A stretch of 64,000 nt of DNA from Bartonella harrusi (GTDB lineage Bacteria; Pseudomonadota; Alphaproteobacteria; Rhizobiales; Rhizobiaceae). Position 1 is the stretch's first letter, and every line of letters starts with the position of its first letter. Of the stretch, positions 21,334 through 31,416 are shown piece by piece. The stretch spans positions 744,001 through 808,000 of the forward strand of contig NZ_CP101114.1 of the NCBI RefSeq assembly GCF_024297065.1, written 5' to 3'. A model generated the notes under the pieces. The model saw only the letters and a program-made list of their open reading frames with translations, was not told the origin of the DNA and searched no databases. A program made the translations under genes and the position numbers.

Positions 21334-22638
21334 TTATTTTCCAAAAACGCGTTTAAAAATTGTATTGATATGTTTTGTGTGGTAGGAAAGGTCAAATTTT
21401 TCGCGGATTTCTGCTTCACTTAAAGCCTTTGTTACCTCTTTGTCGTTGAGCAACTCTTCTAAAAAATCTTTTCCTTGTTCCCAAACCTTCATCGCATTTC
21501 GTTGGACAATTTGATAAGAATCTTCACGACTGATTCCAGCTTGCGTGAGAGCTAAAAGTACGCGTTGTGAATGAACAAGTCCTCGAAACTTATTGAGATT
21601 TTTTTGCATATTTTCTGGATAGATAATTAAATTTTCAATGACAGATGTGAGTCTGTCAAGAGCAAAATCAAGTGTAATGGTTGCATCAGGGCCAATATAA
21701 CGCTCAACAGATGAATGAGAAATATCACGTTCATGCCAAAGTGCGACATTTTCCATTGCTGGGATTGTAAAGGCACGTACCATACGTGCTAATCCCGTTA
21801 AATTTTCTGTTAAGACTGGATTACGTTTGTGCGGCATAGCAGATGAGCCTTTTTGTCCAGGTAAGAAGTGTTCTTCTGCTTCAAGAACTTCTGTTCGTTG
21901 TAGATGGCGTATTTCTATCGCTAATCTTTCAATAGAGGAAGCAATAACACCAAGTGTGGCAAAAAACATGGCGTGACGATCGCGTGGTATTACTTGGGTA
22001 GAAATCGGTTCAGCACGCATTCCCAGTGCTTTTGCTACATGTTCTTCAACGCGTGGGTCAATATTAGCAAACGTTCCTACAGCTCCTGAAATAGCACAGG
22101 TAGAAATTTCTTCTCGTGCGGTAAGAAGACGTTTGCGACATCGAAAAAATTCAGCGTAGGCAAGGGCGAATTTTACTCCAAATGTTGTCGGTTCGGCATG
22201 AATACCATGACTCCGTCCAATGGTAATTGTTTCTTTATGTTCAAAAGCACGTTTTTTTAGCGCTTCAAGAAGTAGATCTATGTCTTTTAGCAAAAGATCA
22301 CTGGCGCGCATCAATTGAATATTAAGCGTTGTATCTAGAACATCGGATGAGGTCATCCCCTGATGAATAAAACGTGCTTCTGGTCCAATAAATTCAGCGA
22401 GATGTGTTAAAAATGCTATCACATCATGTTTTGTAATTGCCTCAATTTCATTAATGCGATTGACGTCAAATTCTGCTGCTGTTCCTTTTTTCCAAATGAT
22501 CTTTGCTGCTTCTTTTGGAATAATTCCTAGTTCAGCTAAGGCATCACAGGCATGTGCTTCAATTTCAAACCAAATACGATATTTTGTTTGAGGCGACCAA
22601 ATTGCGACCATTTCAGGACGAGAGTAACGCGTTATCAT
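21334..22638 (-). CDS. purB: Adenylosuccinate lyase
   Basis: A 434-residue fumarase/aspartase superfamily enzyme acting twice in purine synthesis (SAICAR and adenylosuccinate cleavage). The superfamily signature is visible as SSAMPHKRNPVLTENL, and TIGRSHGIHAEP carries another conserved active-site region. The start was placed at 22638 (MITRYSRPEM) because the upstream 64 codons of the open frame overlap rpe and do not resemble the family. rpe ends 10 bp upstream. Confidence 0.96.
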   Translation of the reverse strand: MITRYSRPEMVAIWSPQTKYRIWFEIEAHACDALAELGIIPKEAAKIIWKKGTAAEFDVNRINEIEAITKHDVIAFLTHLAEFIGPEARFIHQGMTSSDVLDTTLNIQLMRASDLLLKDIDLLLEALKKRAFEHKETITIGRSHGIHAEPTTFGVKFALAYAEFFRCRKRLLTAREEISTCAISGAVGTFANIDPRVEEHVAKALGMRAEPISTQVIPRDRHAMFFATLGVIASSIERLAIEIRHLQRTEVLEAEEHFLPGQKGSSAMPHKRNPVLTENLTGLARMVRAFTIPAMENVALWHERDISHSSVERYIGPDATITLDFALDRLTSVIENLIIYPENMQKNLNKFRGLVHSQRVLLALTQAGISREDSYQIVQRNAMKVWEQGKDFLEELLNDKEVTKALSEAEIREKFDLSYHTKHINTIFKRVFGK

Positions 22639-22648
22639 GATTTTTTCC

Positions 22649-23323
22649 TTATTGTGAGAGAGTTGCTGCTTGGCGCAATGCATTAATACGTGTTTTATAA
22701 AGTTCTTTACTGCCATTTTTATAAATTGCAGAGCCAGCAACAAATACATTTGCACCAGCTTTTGCAGCAATCCCGATTGTATCAACGGTGATACCACCAT
22801 CAACTTCAATATCAATAGGTCTGTGAGCAATCATGTTTTTGACACGTTTGATTTTATCTTGCATTGTTGGAATGAAACTTTGCCCGCCAAAACCAGGATT
22901 GACGGTCATGATGAGAATAAGATCTAAATGATCAAGCAAATATTCAAGGATATATTCTGGTGTGCTTGGATTAATCGCAATGCCTGCTTTTTTCCCACTT
23001 TTTTTGATTATTTGTAATAAACGATGAAGATGGGGACTTGCTTCAGCGTGAATGGTTATAATATCTGCACCCGCTTTTGCAAAAGCTTCAAGATAAAAAT
23101 CTATGGGTTCAATCATCAAATGAACATCAAAGATTGCTTTGGTTAATGGACGGAGTGCTTTGACGACATCAGGACCAAAAGTGATATTAGGAACAAAGTG
23201 GCCATCCATGATATCAAGATGGAGCCAATCTGCACCAGCTTCAACAACGTCCACTATTTCCTGTCCAAGTTTGGAAAAATCAGAAGCTAAAAGTGAAGGT
23301 GAAATGAGATGAGAATGGGGCAT
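22649..23323 (-). CDS. rpe: Ribulose-phosphate 3-epimerase
   Basis: A 224-residue TIM-barrel epimerase interconverting ribulose-5-phosphate and xylulose-5-phosphate. The motifs LHLDIMDGHFVPNITFG and VDGGI are visible; the conserved His and Asp residues bind the metal and do proton transfer. It is directly upstream of purB, linking the pentose phosphate pathway and purine synthesis in one likely transcript. Confidence 0.96.
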   Translation of the reverse strand: MPHSHLISPSLLASDFSKLGQEIVDVVEAGADWLHLDIMDGHFVPNITFGPDVVKALRPLTKAIFDVHLMIEPIDFYLEAFAKAGADIITIHAEASPHLHRLLQIIKKSGKKAGIAINPSTPEYILEYLLDHLDLILIMTVNPGFGGQSFIPTMQDKIKRVKNMIAHRPIDIEVDGGITVDTIGIAAKAGANVFVAGSAIYKNGSKELYKTRINALRQAATLSQ

Positions 23324-23468
23324 TAATGTCTCCTCGATTGGCTCTCTTTATCATGTAGTTTCGTATACTAAAATAACTTTTATGTTATGACATGGAAGAA
23401 AAATATGTGTAATAGATCTTTTTATAACAAAGAGCATTTGAAATTTTAAAGCTGTATAAGTGAAGGAT

Positions 23469-24002
23469 ATGTCAAATCATACAACACATTTAATGTCTGA
23501 AATTCAACATAATATTACTGTTTCTTCGCAAGAATATCGGGATGCTATGAGCCATTTCGCAGGTGCTGTGCATATTGTGACAACCGATGGTCTTAAGGGA
23601 AGGCGAGGGGTAACTGTTTCAGCATGTTGTTCTTTATCTGATGATCCCCCAACGCTCCTTGTTTGCCTTAGGCGGCATAATCCTAAGAATCAGTTATTTG
23701 TAGAGAATGGAATTTTTTGTGTTAATAGTTTGTCAGGGAAACATCGTTTATTAGCAGATGCCTTTTCTAGGCGTTGTAGCTCCACACAAAATGAATATTT
23801 TGATATAGAGCAATGGGGGACTTTACAGACTGGTGCTCCTAGTCTCTTAGATGCTTTAGCATCTTTTGATTGTCGTTTGATTTGTTGGCATGAACATGCA
23901 ACCCATAGTGTTTTGATTGGTGAAGTTGTTGCTATCAATCGCAGTCAAGAAAAAGACGCTTTGATGTATTTAAATCGTGAATATCATACTCTTCTTTTGT
24001 AG
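23469..24002 (+). CDS. Flavin reductase-like FMN-binding protein
   Basis: A protein of about 177 residues of the flavin reductase (RutF/HpaC-like) family. The pattern YRDAMSHFAGAVHIVTTDG...RGVTVSACCSLSDDPPTLLVCL is the FMN-binding split barrel. Such proteins supply reduced flavin to two-component monooxygenases. The start is uncertain: a GTG at 23460, ATG at 23469 and ATG at 23493 are all in frame, and none has a well-spaced ribosome site. No monooxygenase component is adjacent. Confidence 0.85.
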   Translation: MSNHTTHLMSEIQHNITVSSQEYRDAMSHFAGAVHIVTTDGLKGRRGVTVSACCSLSDDPPTLLVCLRRHNPKNQLFVENGIFCVNSLSGKHRLLADAFSRRCSSTQNEYFDIEQWGTLQTGAPSLLDALASFDCRLICWHEHATHSVLIGEVVAINRSQEKDALMYLNREYHTLLL

Positions 24003-24334
24003 GGATTTTTATTTTTTGCATATTAAGATGATTTGTTGTTGATACATTTGAAGCTGAGCTTAATCAATAGGGAGGATTGTTTTACATGATGTTGAATGTC
24101 TGCGTTTTCTTCTATTTATAGGCTTATAGGTGTTTGTTACAAGAAAAGGGTAGAAATATCTTGACCTAGAGTTATGACAAGAGAGTGTGTGTTATACAAA
24201 AAGTGGCTACAGATTTTCATTATGATGGCTTTAAACCTATTTATCGGTTGTTATAAAAAGGCATTTTACTCTTGTGTTGATCGTTGTTGCACAATATATA
24301 GACCGCACATACCATATACGGAGGTTTTTATGGC
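24003..24334. other. Intergenic spacer upstream of dksA
   Basis: About 330 bp. It ends in a GGAGG 13 bases before the dksA ATG. No gene or RNA was recognised. Confidence 0.5.
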
Positions 24335-24751
24335 ATGAGCGAAGAGGTTGGTGATCAATATCGCCCTAGTGAAGATGAGCCTTTTATGAATGAACGGCAA
24401 AAGGCATATTTTCGTGCTAAATTGGTTTCTTGGAAGAATGATATATTAAGAGAGGCGCGTGAAACTTTAGAAAATTTTCAGGAGGAGAATGTTGGTCAGC
24501 CTGATTTGACTGATAGAGCATCTTGCGAAACGGATCGCACAATTGAATTACGTGCTCGTGACCGTCAGAGAAAGCTTATTTCAAAAATAGATGCTGCTTT
24601 GGAGCGTATAGATAATGGAACTTACGGTTTTTGTGAGGAAACGGGTGAACCCATCAGTATAAAACGTCTTGAGGCGCGACCAATTGCATTTTTATCGTTA
24701 GAAGCACAAGAACGCCATGAGCGACGGGAAAAAGTTTATCGTGATGATTAG
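24335..24751 (+). CDS. dksA: RNA polymerase-binding protein DksA
   Basis: A 138-residue DksA-family protein, which enters the RNA polymerase secondary channel and works with ppGpp. The coiled-coil region holds the DLTDRASCETDRTIELRARDR segment with the acidic tip. The C-terminal globular part is YGFCEETGEPISIKRLEARP, followed by a helix ending ERHERREKVYRDD. Only one cysteine remains where the classical four-cysteine zinc finger would be, so this is a zinc-independent form. Confidence 0.93.
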   Translation: MSEEVGDQYRPSEDEPFMNERQKAYFRAKLVSWKNDILREARETLENFQEENVGQPDLTDRASCETDRTIELRARDRQRKLISKIDAALERIDNGTYGFCEETGEPISIKRLEARPIAFLSLEAQERHERREKVYRDD

Positions 24752-24799
24752 AGTTGATGAGGGTGATAGATAAATACAGAGTGGTAAAATTTATGTATT

Positions 24800-25318
24800 T
24801 TATTTTTTAAGGGGAGGGATAAACAAAGAGGGTTCTTGTCGTCCTTCAATTTCGGCGGTAATTGCTGAGTCTTCTACGTTTTGATTCGTAAAAGGATTGG
24901 AGTTTTCCTCCTTCATCTGTTCTTTTTTTACGGAAAAGGATTTTTCTTCGCTAAGATTGAGAGGAGAATTGGTTCCTGTTGTTATTAAGGTTGGCTGTGT
25001 TTCGCTTCTTTGTATGATAGACGTATTGGTGATATTGGATTCTACAACAATATCTGTTAATCCGCCAATAAGAAGTAAATGCTCTTTATCATCACAACGG
25101 ATCAAAACAAGGCGACGTGTGCGGTCTATGGCAATTGTCTCGCAAAGTGTTAATCGCGATAGGGACTTTTTTCTGTTGAACATGGATTTTCCTCTTTTTA
25201 AACGGCGTAAAAAGAGGATGATTGTAGCAATAGCTGTGATTGTTATTATGAAAAATATAAAGCTTATAGTTACGTTAGCGGTGGATGCGCCTATTTGGCT
25301 TGATAACCAGACATACAT
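24800..25318 (-). CDS. FliO-like membrane protein
   Basis: A 172-residue protein with one strong N-terminal membrane segment (about residues 16-38), followed by LTLCETIAIDRTRRLVLIRCDDKEHLLLIGG. This matches the FliO/FliZ family, whose soluble part binds or stabilises FliP in the flagellar export gate. The C-terminal 80 residues are low-complexity. No flagellar gene is nearby. Its conserved neighbour here, divergently placed, is cckA. Confidence 0.7.
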   Translation of the reverse strand: MYVWLSSQIGASTANVTISFIFFIITITAIATIILFLRRLKRGKSMFNRKKSLSRLTLCETIAIDRTRRLVLIRCDDKEHLLLIGGLTDIVVESNITNTSIIQRSETQPTLITTGTNSPLNLSEEKSFSVKKEQMKEENSNPFTNQNVEDSAITAEIEGRQEPSLFIPPLKK

Positions 25319-25527
25319 AAAACTTCTCCCATTTGAGAATGAAATAATATTTTCTATTGAGATGTTTGTAAATATACCTTCAAAAGGTTCACTTTTGATA
25401 TAGGAAGAGAGACTTTTAACATTGAGTGATTTTCTTTAGAAAGATATATATTGATATACGCTTCATAAAAATGATTATAAAGGGAGTTTGTGGCATAAAA
25501 AACGGCTATAATCAAGGCAAAGTGAAG

Positions 25528-28071
25528 ATGGATAAAGGTTTTGAAAAGAGCGAGAGATCGTCGTCTTTTTCTCTATATCGAAGAGGCGTGATTCTCTGTA
25601 TTGTTTTTATAATAGTTTTTCTATTTATTATAGGAATTTTAAATTTTTTTTATCCGCAGAGTTATTTACAAAAAGCTGGATTAGTCTCTTTTTTGACTTT
25701 AGCTGTTATAGGGGTTGTTGCGCTTGTTTTGTGTGGGATTGGGGTGTTAAAATATAATGCAGCGCAGTGGTACGATGAACTTGATCTTAGTATCTTTAAT
25801 AACACTGATGATGCAATCATTGTCTCTGATTTGTCAGGTTTTGTTCATTATTCTAATCAATGTTATCGGAAAATTCTTACTTATAAGCCTCAAACCTCTT
25901 GTTATGTGGTTATTGCTGATCTTCCAGGAGCTGGCGCACTTTCGTATCGTTTAAAGGTTGCGGCATGCAGTCATCTTGCCGCACAGGAAGAATTAAGAGT
26001 AGAGCAGTCGATTTTTACCCATTCTACAGATAAAAAAATATTTTGGTATAATATCTCTGTTCAACCAATCACAAAACGTGGGAAAAAGCTGTTATTTTGG
26101 CGCATTGTTGATATTTCGCATCTACAGGAATATCGTGAAGTTTTTTTCTCAAACCTTCAAGAAGCTATCAATCACTTAGATCAAGCTCCTGTTGGTTTTT
26201 TATCCGTTAATACACAAGGGGTGATTCTTTATGCAAATGCGGTTTTTGCTGAATGGTTTTCCATTGATTTGGCAAATTTTACTGTTGGTCAATATCGTTT
26301 TGATCAATTTTTAAAGAGCGTTGGCGCTCATAGCACATGGAGTGATATTTGTTTGCAAAGCAACAAATATCAAAGTTTAGGTTACTCCTTGCCTTATATG
26401 TTTTCGTTATGTTTAAATTCAGAGGCTGCTGAGAAGAAAACATTGAATTGTTTTATCTGTGCTTCTTCTCTCTCAGAGAATGAAGCTATTTATCGTATTG
26501 TAATAATCCCACAACAAATACAAAAGAGAGAAAATGATGATCAATTAAAATTACCCAGTGCATTGTTAGAGTATTTTGATGGGAGTCCCTTTGCGATAGC
26601 TATGGTCGATCAGACAGGACAATCCCTTCATATGAATAATGCCTTTTCATCCCTTATGGGATGTATGGGCAAAACGTTTAATTTTTATGATGTCATCTCT
26701 CATCGTGATCATGCGCAGTTAGAACGTGCATTGCAAAAAACTACGACAAATAAAAATTATACAACTTCGATAGAAACCGTTTTAAAAAATAATGAAGAAC
26801 GTCATGTGCGTCTCCATATTATGTCTGTAAAGTTATATGATGATGATGTCTTAAGAGATTTTGCTATTCTCTCTGTTATAGAAACAACAGAACAAAAAAC
26901 ACTTGAAGATAAAATGGTGCAAAGTCAGAAAATGCAGGCTGTTGGGCAATTGGCTGGCGGCATTGCGCATGATTTTAATAATGTGTTAACAGCAATTTTG
27001 ATGTCATGCGATCTGCTTTTAAATACACATCGTAGTTCTGATCCAGCTCATGCTGATCTTATCAATATCAAAAATAATGCCAATCGCGCTGCTGCACTTG
27101 TACAGCAATTATTGGCTTTTTCTAGAAAGCAAACGCTTCGCCCTGAAAAGGTTGATTTTACAGATTTTTTATCAGATATGCGCAATCTCATTTTGCCTCT
27201 TTTAGGCAATAATATTCAATTGAAAATTGTTCATGGCAGAGATTTGTGGAGTGTTGAAATCGATCAAGGGTCTTTCCAGCGTGTTATTATGAATTTAGTC
27301 ATTAATGCACGGGATGCCATGCCAGATGGAGGTGTTGTTACAATTGCAACAAAAAATATCACAAAGCAACAGAGTGCGGAATTTGATCATGTTGGTTTTG
27401 GAATTGGTGAGTATGTGCAATTAACTATTTCAGATACAGGAACTGGTATCTCAGCTGCTGCACAAGAAAAAATGTTTGAACCATTTTTTACAACAAAAGA
27501 AGTTGGAAAAGGAACAGGACTTGGTTTATCGATGGTTTATGGAATTATCAAACAGACAGGTGGTTCTATTTACTGTGAGAGCCAAGAAGGCGAAGGGGCA
27601 ACATTTCATATCTTTCTTCCTCGTTATATTCCTGATATCCGTGATGAAATCCCCTCGCAGAATGAAAAAGTGGAAGAGCAAGAAAAAAATACAGATTTAA
27701 CAGGATCTGCGACTGTTTTATTGGTTGAAGATGAAGATTCTGTCAGAATAGGTGGTGTAAGAGCCCTTCAAATGAGAGGGTATACTGTTTTGGAAGCAGC
27801 AAGCGGGGTGGAAGCACTTGCTGTTCTTGAAGAAAATAAAGGCGCTGTTGATATTATTGTTTCCGATGTTGTCATGCCAGAAATGGATGGTCCTACTTTG
27901 CTCAAAGAGTCGCGTAATAAATATCCTGATATTAAATTTATTTTCGTTTCTGGGTATGCGAGAGACGCTTTTACTAAAAATCTTCCACAAGATGCTGTTT
28001 TTGGCTTCTTGTCTAAACCCTTTACACTCAAACAGTTAGCGATAACAGTGAAAGAAACACTTGAACAATAA
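25528..28071 (+). CDS. cckA: Hybrid sensor histidine kinase CckA
   Basis: An 847-residue hybrid kinase at the top of the CckA-ChpT-CtrA phosphorelay controlling the alphaproteobacterial cell cycle. Two N-terminal membrane segments (about residues 18-75) are followed by PAS-like regions and a HisKA domain with H481 in GGIAHDFNNVL. The N, G1 (SDTGTGIS), F (FEPFFTTK) and G2 (GKGTGLGLS) boxes follow. A C-terminal receiver has D780 in IVSDVVMPEMDG. The start at 25528 is preferred; an open frame continues 34 codons upstream without good start context. The start of the fliO-like gene is about 210 bp away and divergent. Confidence 0.94.
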   Translation: MDKGFEKSERSSSFSLYRRGVILCIVFIIVFLFIIGILNFFYPQSYLQKAGLVSFLTLAVIGVVALVLCGIGVLKYNAAQWYDELDLSIFNNTDDAIIVSDLSGFVHYSNQCYRKILTYKPQTSCYVVIADLPGAGALSYRLKVAACSHLAAQEELRVEQSIFTHSTDKKIFWYNISVQPITKRGKKLLFWRIVDISHLQEYREVFFSNLQEAINHLDQAPVGFLSVNTQGVILYANAVFAEWFSIDLANFTVGQYRFDQFLKSVGAHSTWSDICLQSNKYQSLGYSLPYMFSLCLNSEAAEKKTLNCFICASSLSENEAIYRIVIIPQQIQKRENDDQLKLPSALLEYFDGSPFAIAMVDQTGQSLHMNNAFSSLMGCMGKTFNFYDVISHRDHAQLERALQKTTTNKNYTTSIETVLKNNEERHVRLHIMSVKLYDDDVLRDFAILSVIETTEQKTLEDKMVQSQKMQAVGQLAGGIAHDFNNVLTAILMSCDLLLNTHRSSDPAHADLINIKNNANRAAALVQQLLAFSRKQTLRPEKVDFTDFLSDMRNLILPLLGNNIQLKIVHGRDLWSVEIDQGSFQRVIMNLVINARDAMPDGGVVTIATKNITKQQSAEFDHVGFGIGEYVQLTISDTGTGISAAAQEKMFEPFFTTKEVGKGTGLGLSMVYGIIKQTGGSIYCESQEGEGATFHIFLPRYIPDIRDEIPSQNEKVEEQEKNTDLTGSATVLLVEDEDSVRIGGVRALQMRGYTVLEAASGVEALAVLEENKGAVDIIVSDVVMPEMDGPTLLKESRNKYPDIKFIFVSGYARDAFTKNLPQDAVFGFLSKPFTLKQLAITVKETLEQ

Positions 28072-28341
28072 AAAAATTATTTAATAGAGAAGTGCTTTAT
28101 TTTAAGATTTTTGAGACAAAAAGTCAGACTGTCTTAAAAGGATAAACAAAAACAATGTATAAAATGCGTAAAGAAAATCAGTAAAGGTATTGTGGAAATT
28201 GAATATAAGAAATTTAAAAAAAGCTTATAGGTTCTTATGAAAGATTTGTTAGGACAGCAAATTCTGTTATTTAAAAACGTTGTCATAGAGGATGTTGAGA
28301 TAAATTCTAAATGCAATCCTGAAAGGTGCTGTTTGATATAA

Positions 28342-28953
28342 TCAAAAGGACAAAAGCTGTTGTTGAGGATCTAGCATTGTGTCGTTTCCTTCGATGAAAG
28401 CTTTTAGAGCCGCGGAATAGAGTTTATGTTCCACTTTAAGAACTCTTTGGGTTAAGCTGTCAGGGGTATCATTTGGACAGACTGGAACGGCTGCTTGAGC
28501 AAGAATCTTTCCTGCATCCATGTCTTCTGTAACAAGGTGAACAGTGCAACCAGTGATTTTAACGCCTGCTTGTAAAACTCTTTCATGCGTATTTAAACCT
28601 TTAAATGAAGGTAAAAGAGAAGGATGAATGTTTAAAATTCGTCCTTCATAAAGTTTTACGAAATGTTGTGAGATAAGACGCATATAACCAGCAAAGCAAA
28701 GCAGATCCGGTTGATATTGGGCTAAGACCATCAAGATAGATTCTTCATGTGCTTCCTTTGTCGGATAACTTTTGCGATCAATAACATGAACAGACAAGCC
28801 ATTATGATGCGCCTTTTCAATACCAGCAGCATGAGGACTGTCACAAATAACCGCAACGATTTCCGCAGGATATTCCTGTTGTTTGCAGGCATCGGCAAGG
28901 GCAACCATATTGGACCCGTTGCCAGAAATAAAAACTACAATCTGTTTTTTCAT
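28342..28953 (-). CDS. purN: Phosphoribosylglycinamide formyltransferase
   Basis: A 203-residue GAR transformylase using 10-formyltetrahydrofolate. The N-terminal [12 protein letters not shown] phosphate-binding loop and the active-site [12 protein letters not shown] (Asn and His) are visible; the catalytic Asp lies further on in [10 protein letters not shown]. The start overlaps the purM stop by 4 bp, so translation is probably coupled. Confidence 0.97.
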   Translation of the reverse strand: MKKQIVVFISGNGSNMVALADACKQQEYPAEIVAVICDSPHAAGIEKAHHNGLSVHVIDRKSYPTKEAHEESILMVLAQYQPDLLCFAGYMRLISQHFVKLYEGRILNIHPSLLPSFKGLNTHERVLQAGVKITGCTVHLVTEDMDAGKILAQAAVPVCPNDTPDSLTQRVLKVEHKLYSAALKAFIEGNDTMLDPQQQLLSF

Positions 28954-30035
28954 AAGTGAAGTCTACCTTCGTAGAGTATTCTTTTATATTGATGTTTTTT
29001 CAAAATGCCAAGAAGGGTGACGGTTTCTCCTTGCATTTTAAGTGCTTGTGTCACTTTTTCAACTTTATGTTGTGCTACAATAACAATCATGCCAATGCCG
29101 CAATTAAATGTACGTAGCATCTCTGTTTCTTCTATTTTTCCTTGTTTTGCAATCCATGAAAAGACAGGTGGAACATTAATGGCAGAAAGATTAATTTCAG
29201 CACACAGAGAAGAAGGAAGTATCCGTGGAATATTTTCGGGAAATCCTCCCCCTGTAATATGAGCAAGAGCTTTTATTCCCATATCATTTTGCATGATAGG
29301 AAGAAGCGCTTTTACATAAATGCGTGTTGGTGTAAGCAATGCTGTACCAAGGCTGCTTTGAGGATTAAAAGGGGCTGGCGATTCCCATTTTAGATTACTT
29401 TGTTGAGTGATTCGTCTTATGAGAGAAAAGCCGTTGGAATGAACTCCAGATGCGCTGAGGCCTAAGATGATATCGCCTTCTCTAAGGTCTTTTGAAGGAA
29501 GTAATGCGTTCCGTTCGCATGCTCCTACAGCAAAACCTGCTAAATCATAGTCTCCTTCTGCATACATCCCCGGCATTTCTGCAGTTTCTCCGCCAATGAG
29601 AGCAGCGCCTGCTTGTTTACACCCTTCCGCAATACCGGAAACAATTGCGGCCCCCTGATCAGGATTAAGTTTACCAGTTGCAAAATAATCGAGAAAAAAG
29701 AGAGGTTCAGCACCTTGCACGAGGAGATCATTGACACACATAGCGACGAGATCAATACCTACAGTATCATCAACACCTATTTCAATGGCAATTTTTAACT
29801 TTGTTCCCACACCATCATTGGCGGCTACGAGAATGGGATCTGTGAAGCCCGCTGCTTTTAAATCAAAGAGGCCCCCAAAGCCACCAATTTCAGCATCAGC
29901 TCCTGGTCGCTTTGTTGAGCGTATGAAGGGTTTAATTTTTTCTACCATGGCATTACCCATATCGATGTTTACACCGGCCTTTGCGTAGGTAAGTTCACAT
30001 TTGGATTCATCATTTATGATTTCTTGATTGCTCAT
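28950..30035 (-). CDS. purM: Phosphoribosylformylglycinamidine cyclo-ligase
   Basis: A 361-residue AIR synthetase. The N-terminus has [20 protein letters not shown] and the ATP-binding [14 protein letters not shown] loop; [14 protein letters not shown] is also typical. It lies divergent from the permease gene and upstream of purN. Confidence 0.97.
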   Translation of the reverse strand: MSNQEIINDESKCELTYAKAGVNIDMGNAMVEKIKPFIRSTKRPGADAEIGGFGGLFDLKAAGFTDPILVAANDGVGTKLKIAIEIGVDDTVGIDLVAMCVNDLLVQGAEPLFFLDYFATGKLNPDQGAAIVSGIAEGCKQAGAALIGGETAEMPGMYAEGDYDLAGFAVGACERNALLPSKDLREGDIILGLSASGVHSNGFSLIRRITQQSNLKWESPAPFNPQSSLGTALLTPTRIYVKALLPIMQNDMGIKALAHITGGGFPENIPRILPSSLCAEINLSAINVPPVFSWIAKQGKIEETEMLRTFNCGIGMIVIVAQHKVEKVTQALKMQGETVTLLGILKKHQYKRILYEGRLHL

Positions 30036-30204
30036 TGGAGCCTTCCTTATGAAAAATCAGGTTTTGACGTTATGCAATGCCATGATAGAGTTATCTCTGC
30101 AAGAGATATTGATTATTTACCATTTAAGAGAAAATAAGCAACTCTGCTTAAGACCTATGTTGAAGAAGTTTATAATTTTTGTGAAGAGTTTTTTAGGATA
30201 TTTT

Positions 30205-31416
30205 ATGAGCAAGATATCAGATAATCATGGACATTCTTCTTGGCAGCTAATGAAAAAGAAAGTTAGTAAGAGTGTATCCCATGATCGTTATAAGACTTAT
30301 GTGCCAGCTTATACTCAAATGCCGCTACCGAATAATATAAAAAAACAAGTTTTTTTCTGGCTTGGTACGTTGATCTTTTTCATTCTTTTTATGTTTGTTT
30401 TTGGGTCTATTTTGCTTCCTTTCGTAGCAGGTATTGTGTTGGCTTATTTTCTGAATCCTATTGTACAATTGCTTGAAAAAATTGGTATTCGTCGTGTTTT
30501 TGGCACTATTCTTATTACCTTGTTTATCATTGTTTTTTTTGTTGCTGCTTTAATCATTTTAATTCCTATTATCACTTGGCAAATACAGCAATTTATGAGT
30601 GACGGTTTGCCTGTTTATGTGAATCGTATTCAAACTTTTTTTGTTGAACATGATTTTGATTGGGTTAGACGCTATTTTGGCAGTGATCCAAATGAATTAC
30701 AGAGTAATATTAAAGGGCTTTTGGGAAAAAGTTCTGATTTTATTACCTCTCTTTTAAATTCACTTTTGAAGTCAGGAAAGTCCATCGTTAATCTCGTTAG
30801 TCTCTTTGTGGTCGCTCCTGTGGTGACATTTTATATGTTATTAGATTGGCCGCGTATGGTTGCAACTGTTGATTCGTTGATACCGCGAGATCATCTTGAA
30901 ACTGTTCGTAGTATTTTTCATGAAATAGATCGAGCTATTGCTGGATTTGTTCGGGGACAGGGAACAGTCTGTTTAATATTAGGAGGATATTACGCTATTG
31001 GTCTGACGATTACAGGACTCAATTTTGGTCTTTTAATTGGTATGTTTATTGGCCTTATCAGTTTTGTCCCTTATATTGGTACAATGAGTGGTTTTTTACT
31101 TTCAGTTGGTGTTGCATGGGTTCAGTTTTATCCGGATAATTGGGGATGGATTATCGTTGTTGTTGTTCTCTTTTTAATTGGCCAATTTATTGAAGGTTAC
31201 ATTCTTCAACCAAAACTTGTAGGGTCATCAGTAGGACTACATCCTGTATGGTTGATGTTTGCACTTTTTGCGTTTTCTTCACTTTTTGGATTCACGGGTA
31301 TGCTTGTTGCTGTTCCTGCGGCAGCGGCTGTTGGTGTTTTAGTTCGTTTTGCTCTTCATACTTACCTTAATTCTCAGTTATATTCGCGAAATGGAAACTC
31401 GGAGTCACTAGAATGA
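30205..31416 (+). CDS. AI-2E family / PerM-type permease
   Basis: A 403-residue integral membrane protein with about eight hydrophobic segments. The first pair is around residues 50-100, and the last group includes IGTMSGFLLSVGVAWVQF and GFTGMLVAVPAAAAVGVLV. It belongs to the AI-2 exporter/PerM family, whose substrates vary and are unknown here. The start at 30205 has TAGGA 7 bases upstream; a longer open frame reaches 30028 but overlaps purM. It overlaps hdaA by 4 bp. Confidence 0.85.
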   Translation: MSKISDNHGHSSWQLMKKKVSKSVSHDRYKTYVPAYTQMPLPNNIKKQVFFWLGTLIFFILFMFVFGSILLPFVAGIVLAYFLNPIVQLLEKIGIRRVFGTILITLFIIVFFVAALIILIPIITWQIQQFMSDGLPVYVNRIQTFFVEHDFDWVRRYFGSDPNELQSNIKGLLGKSSDFITSLLNSLLKSGKSIVNLVSLFVVAPVVTFYMLLDWPRMVATVDSLIPRDHLETVRSIFHEIDRAIAGFVRGQGTVCLILGGYYAIGLTITGLNFGLLIGMFIGLISFVPYIGTMSGFLLSVGVAWVQFYPDNWGWIIVVVVLFLIGQFIEGYILQPKLVGSSVGLHPVWLMFALFAFSSLFGFTGMLVAVPAAAAVGVLVRFALHTYLNSQLYSRNGNSESLE

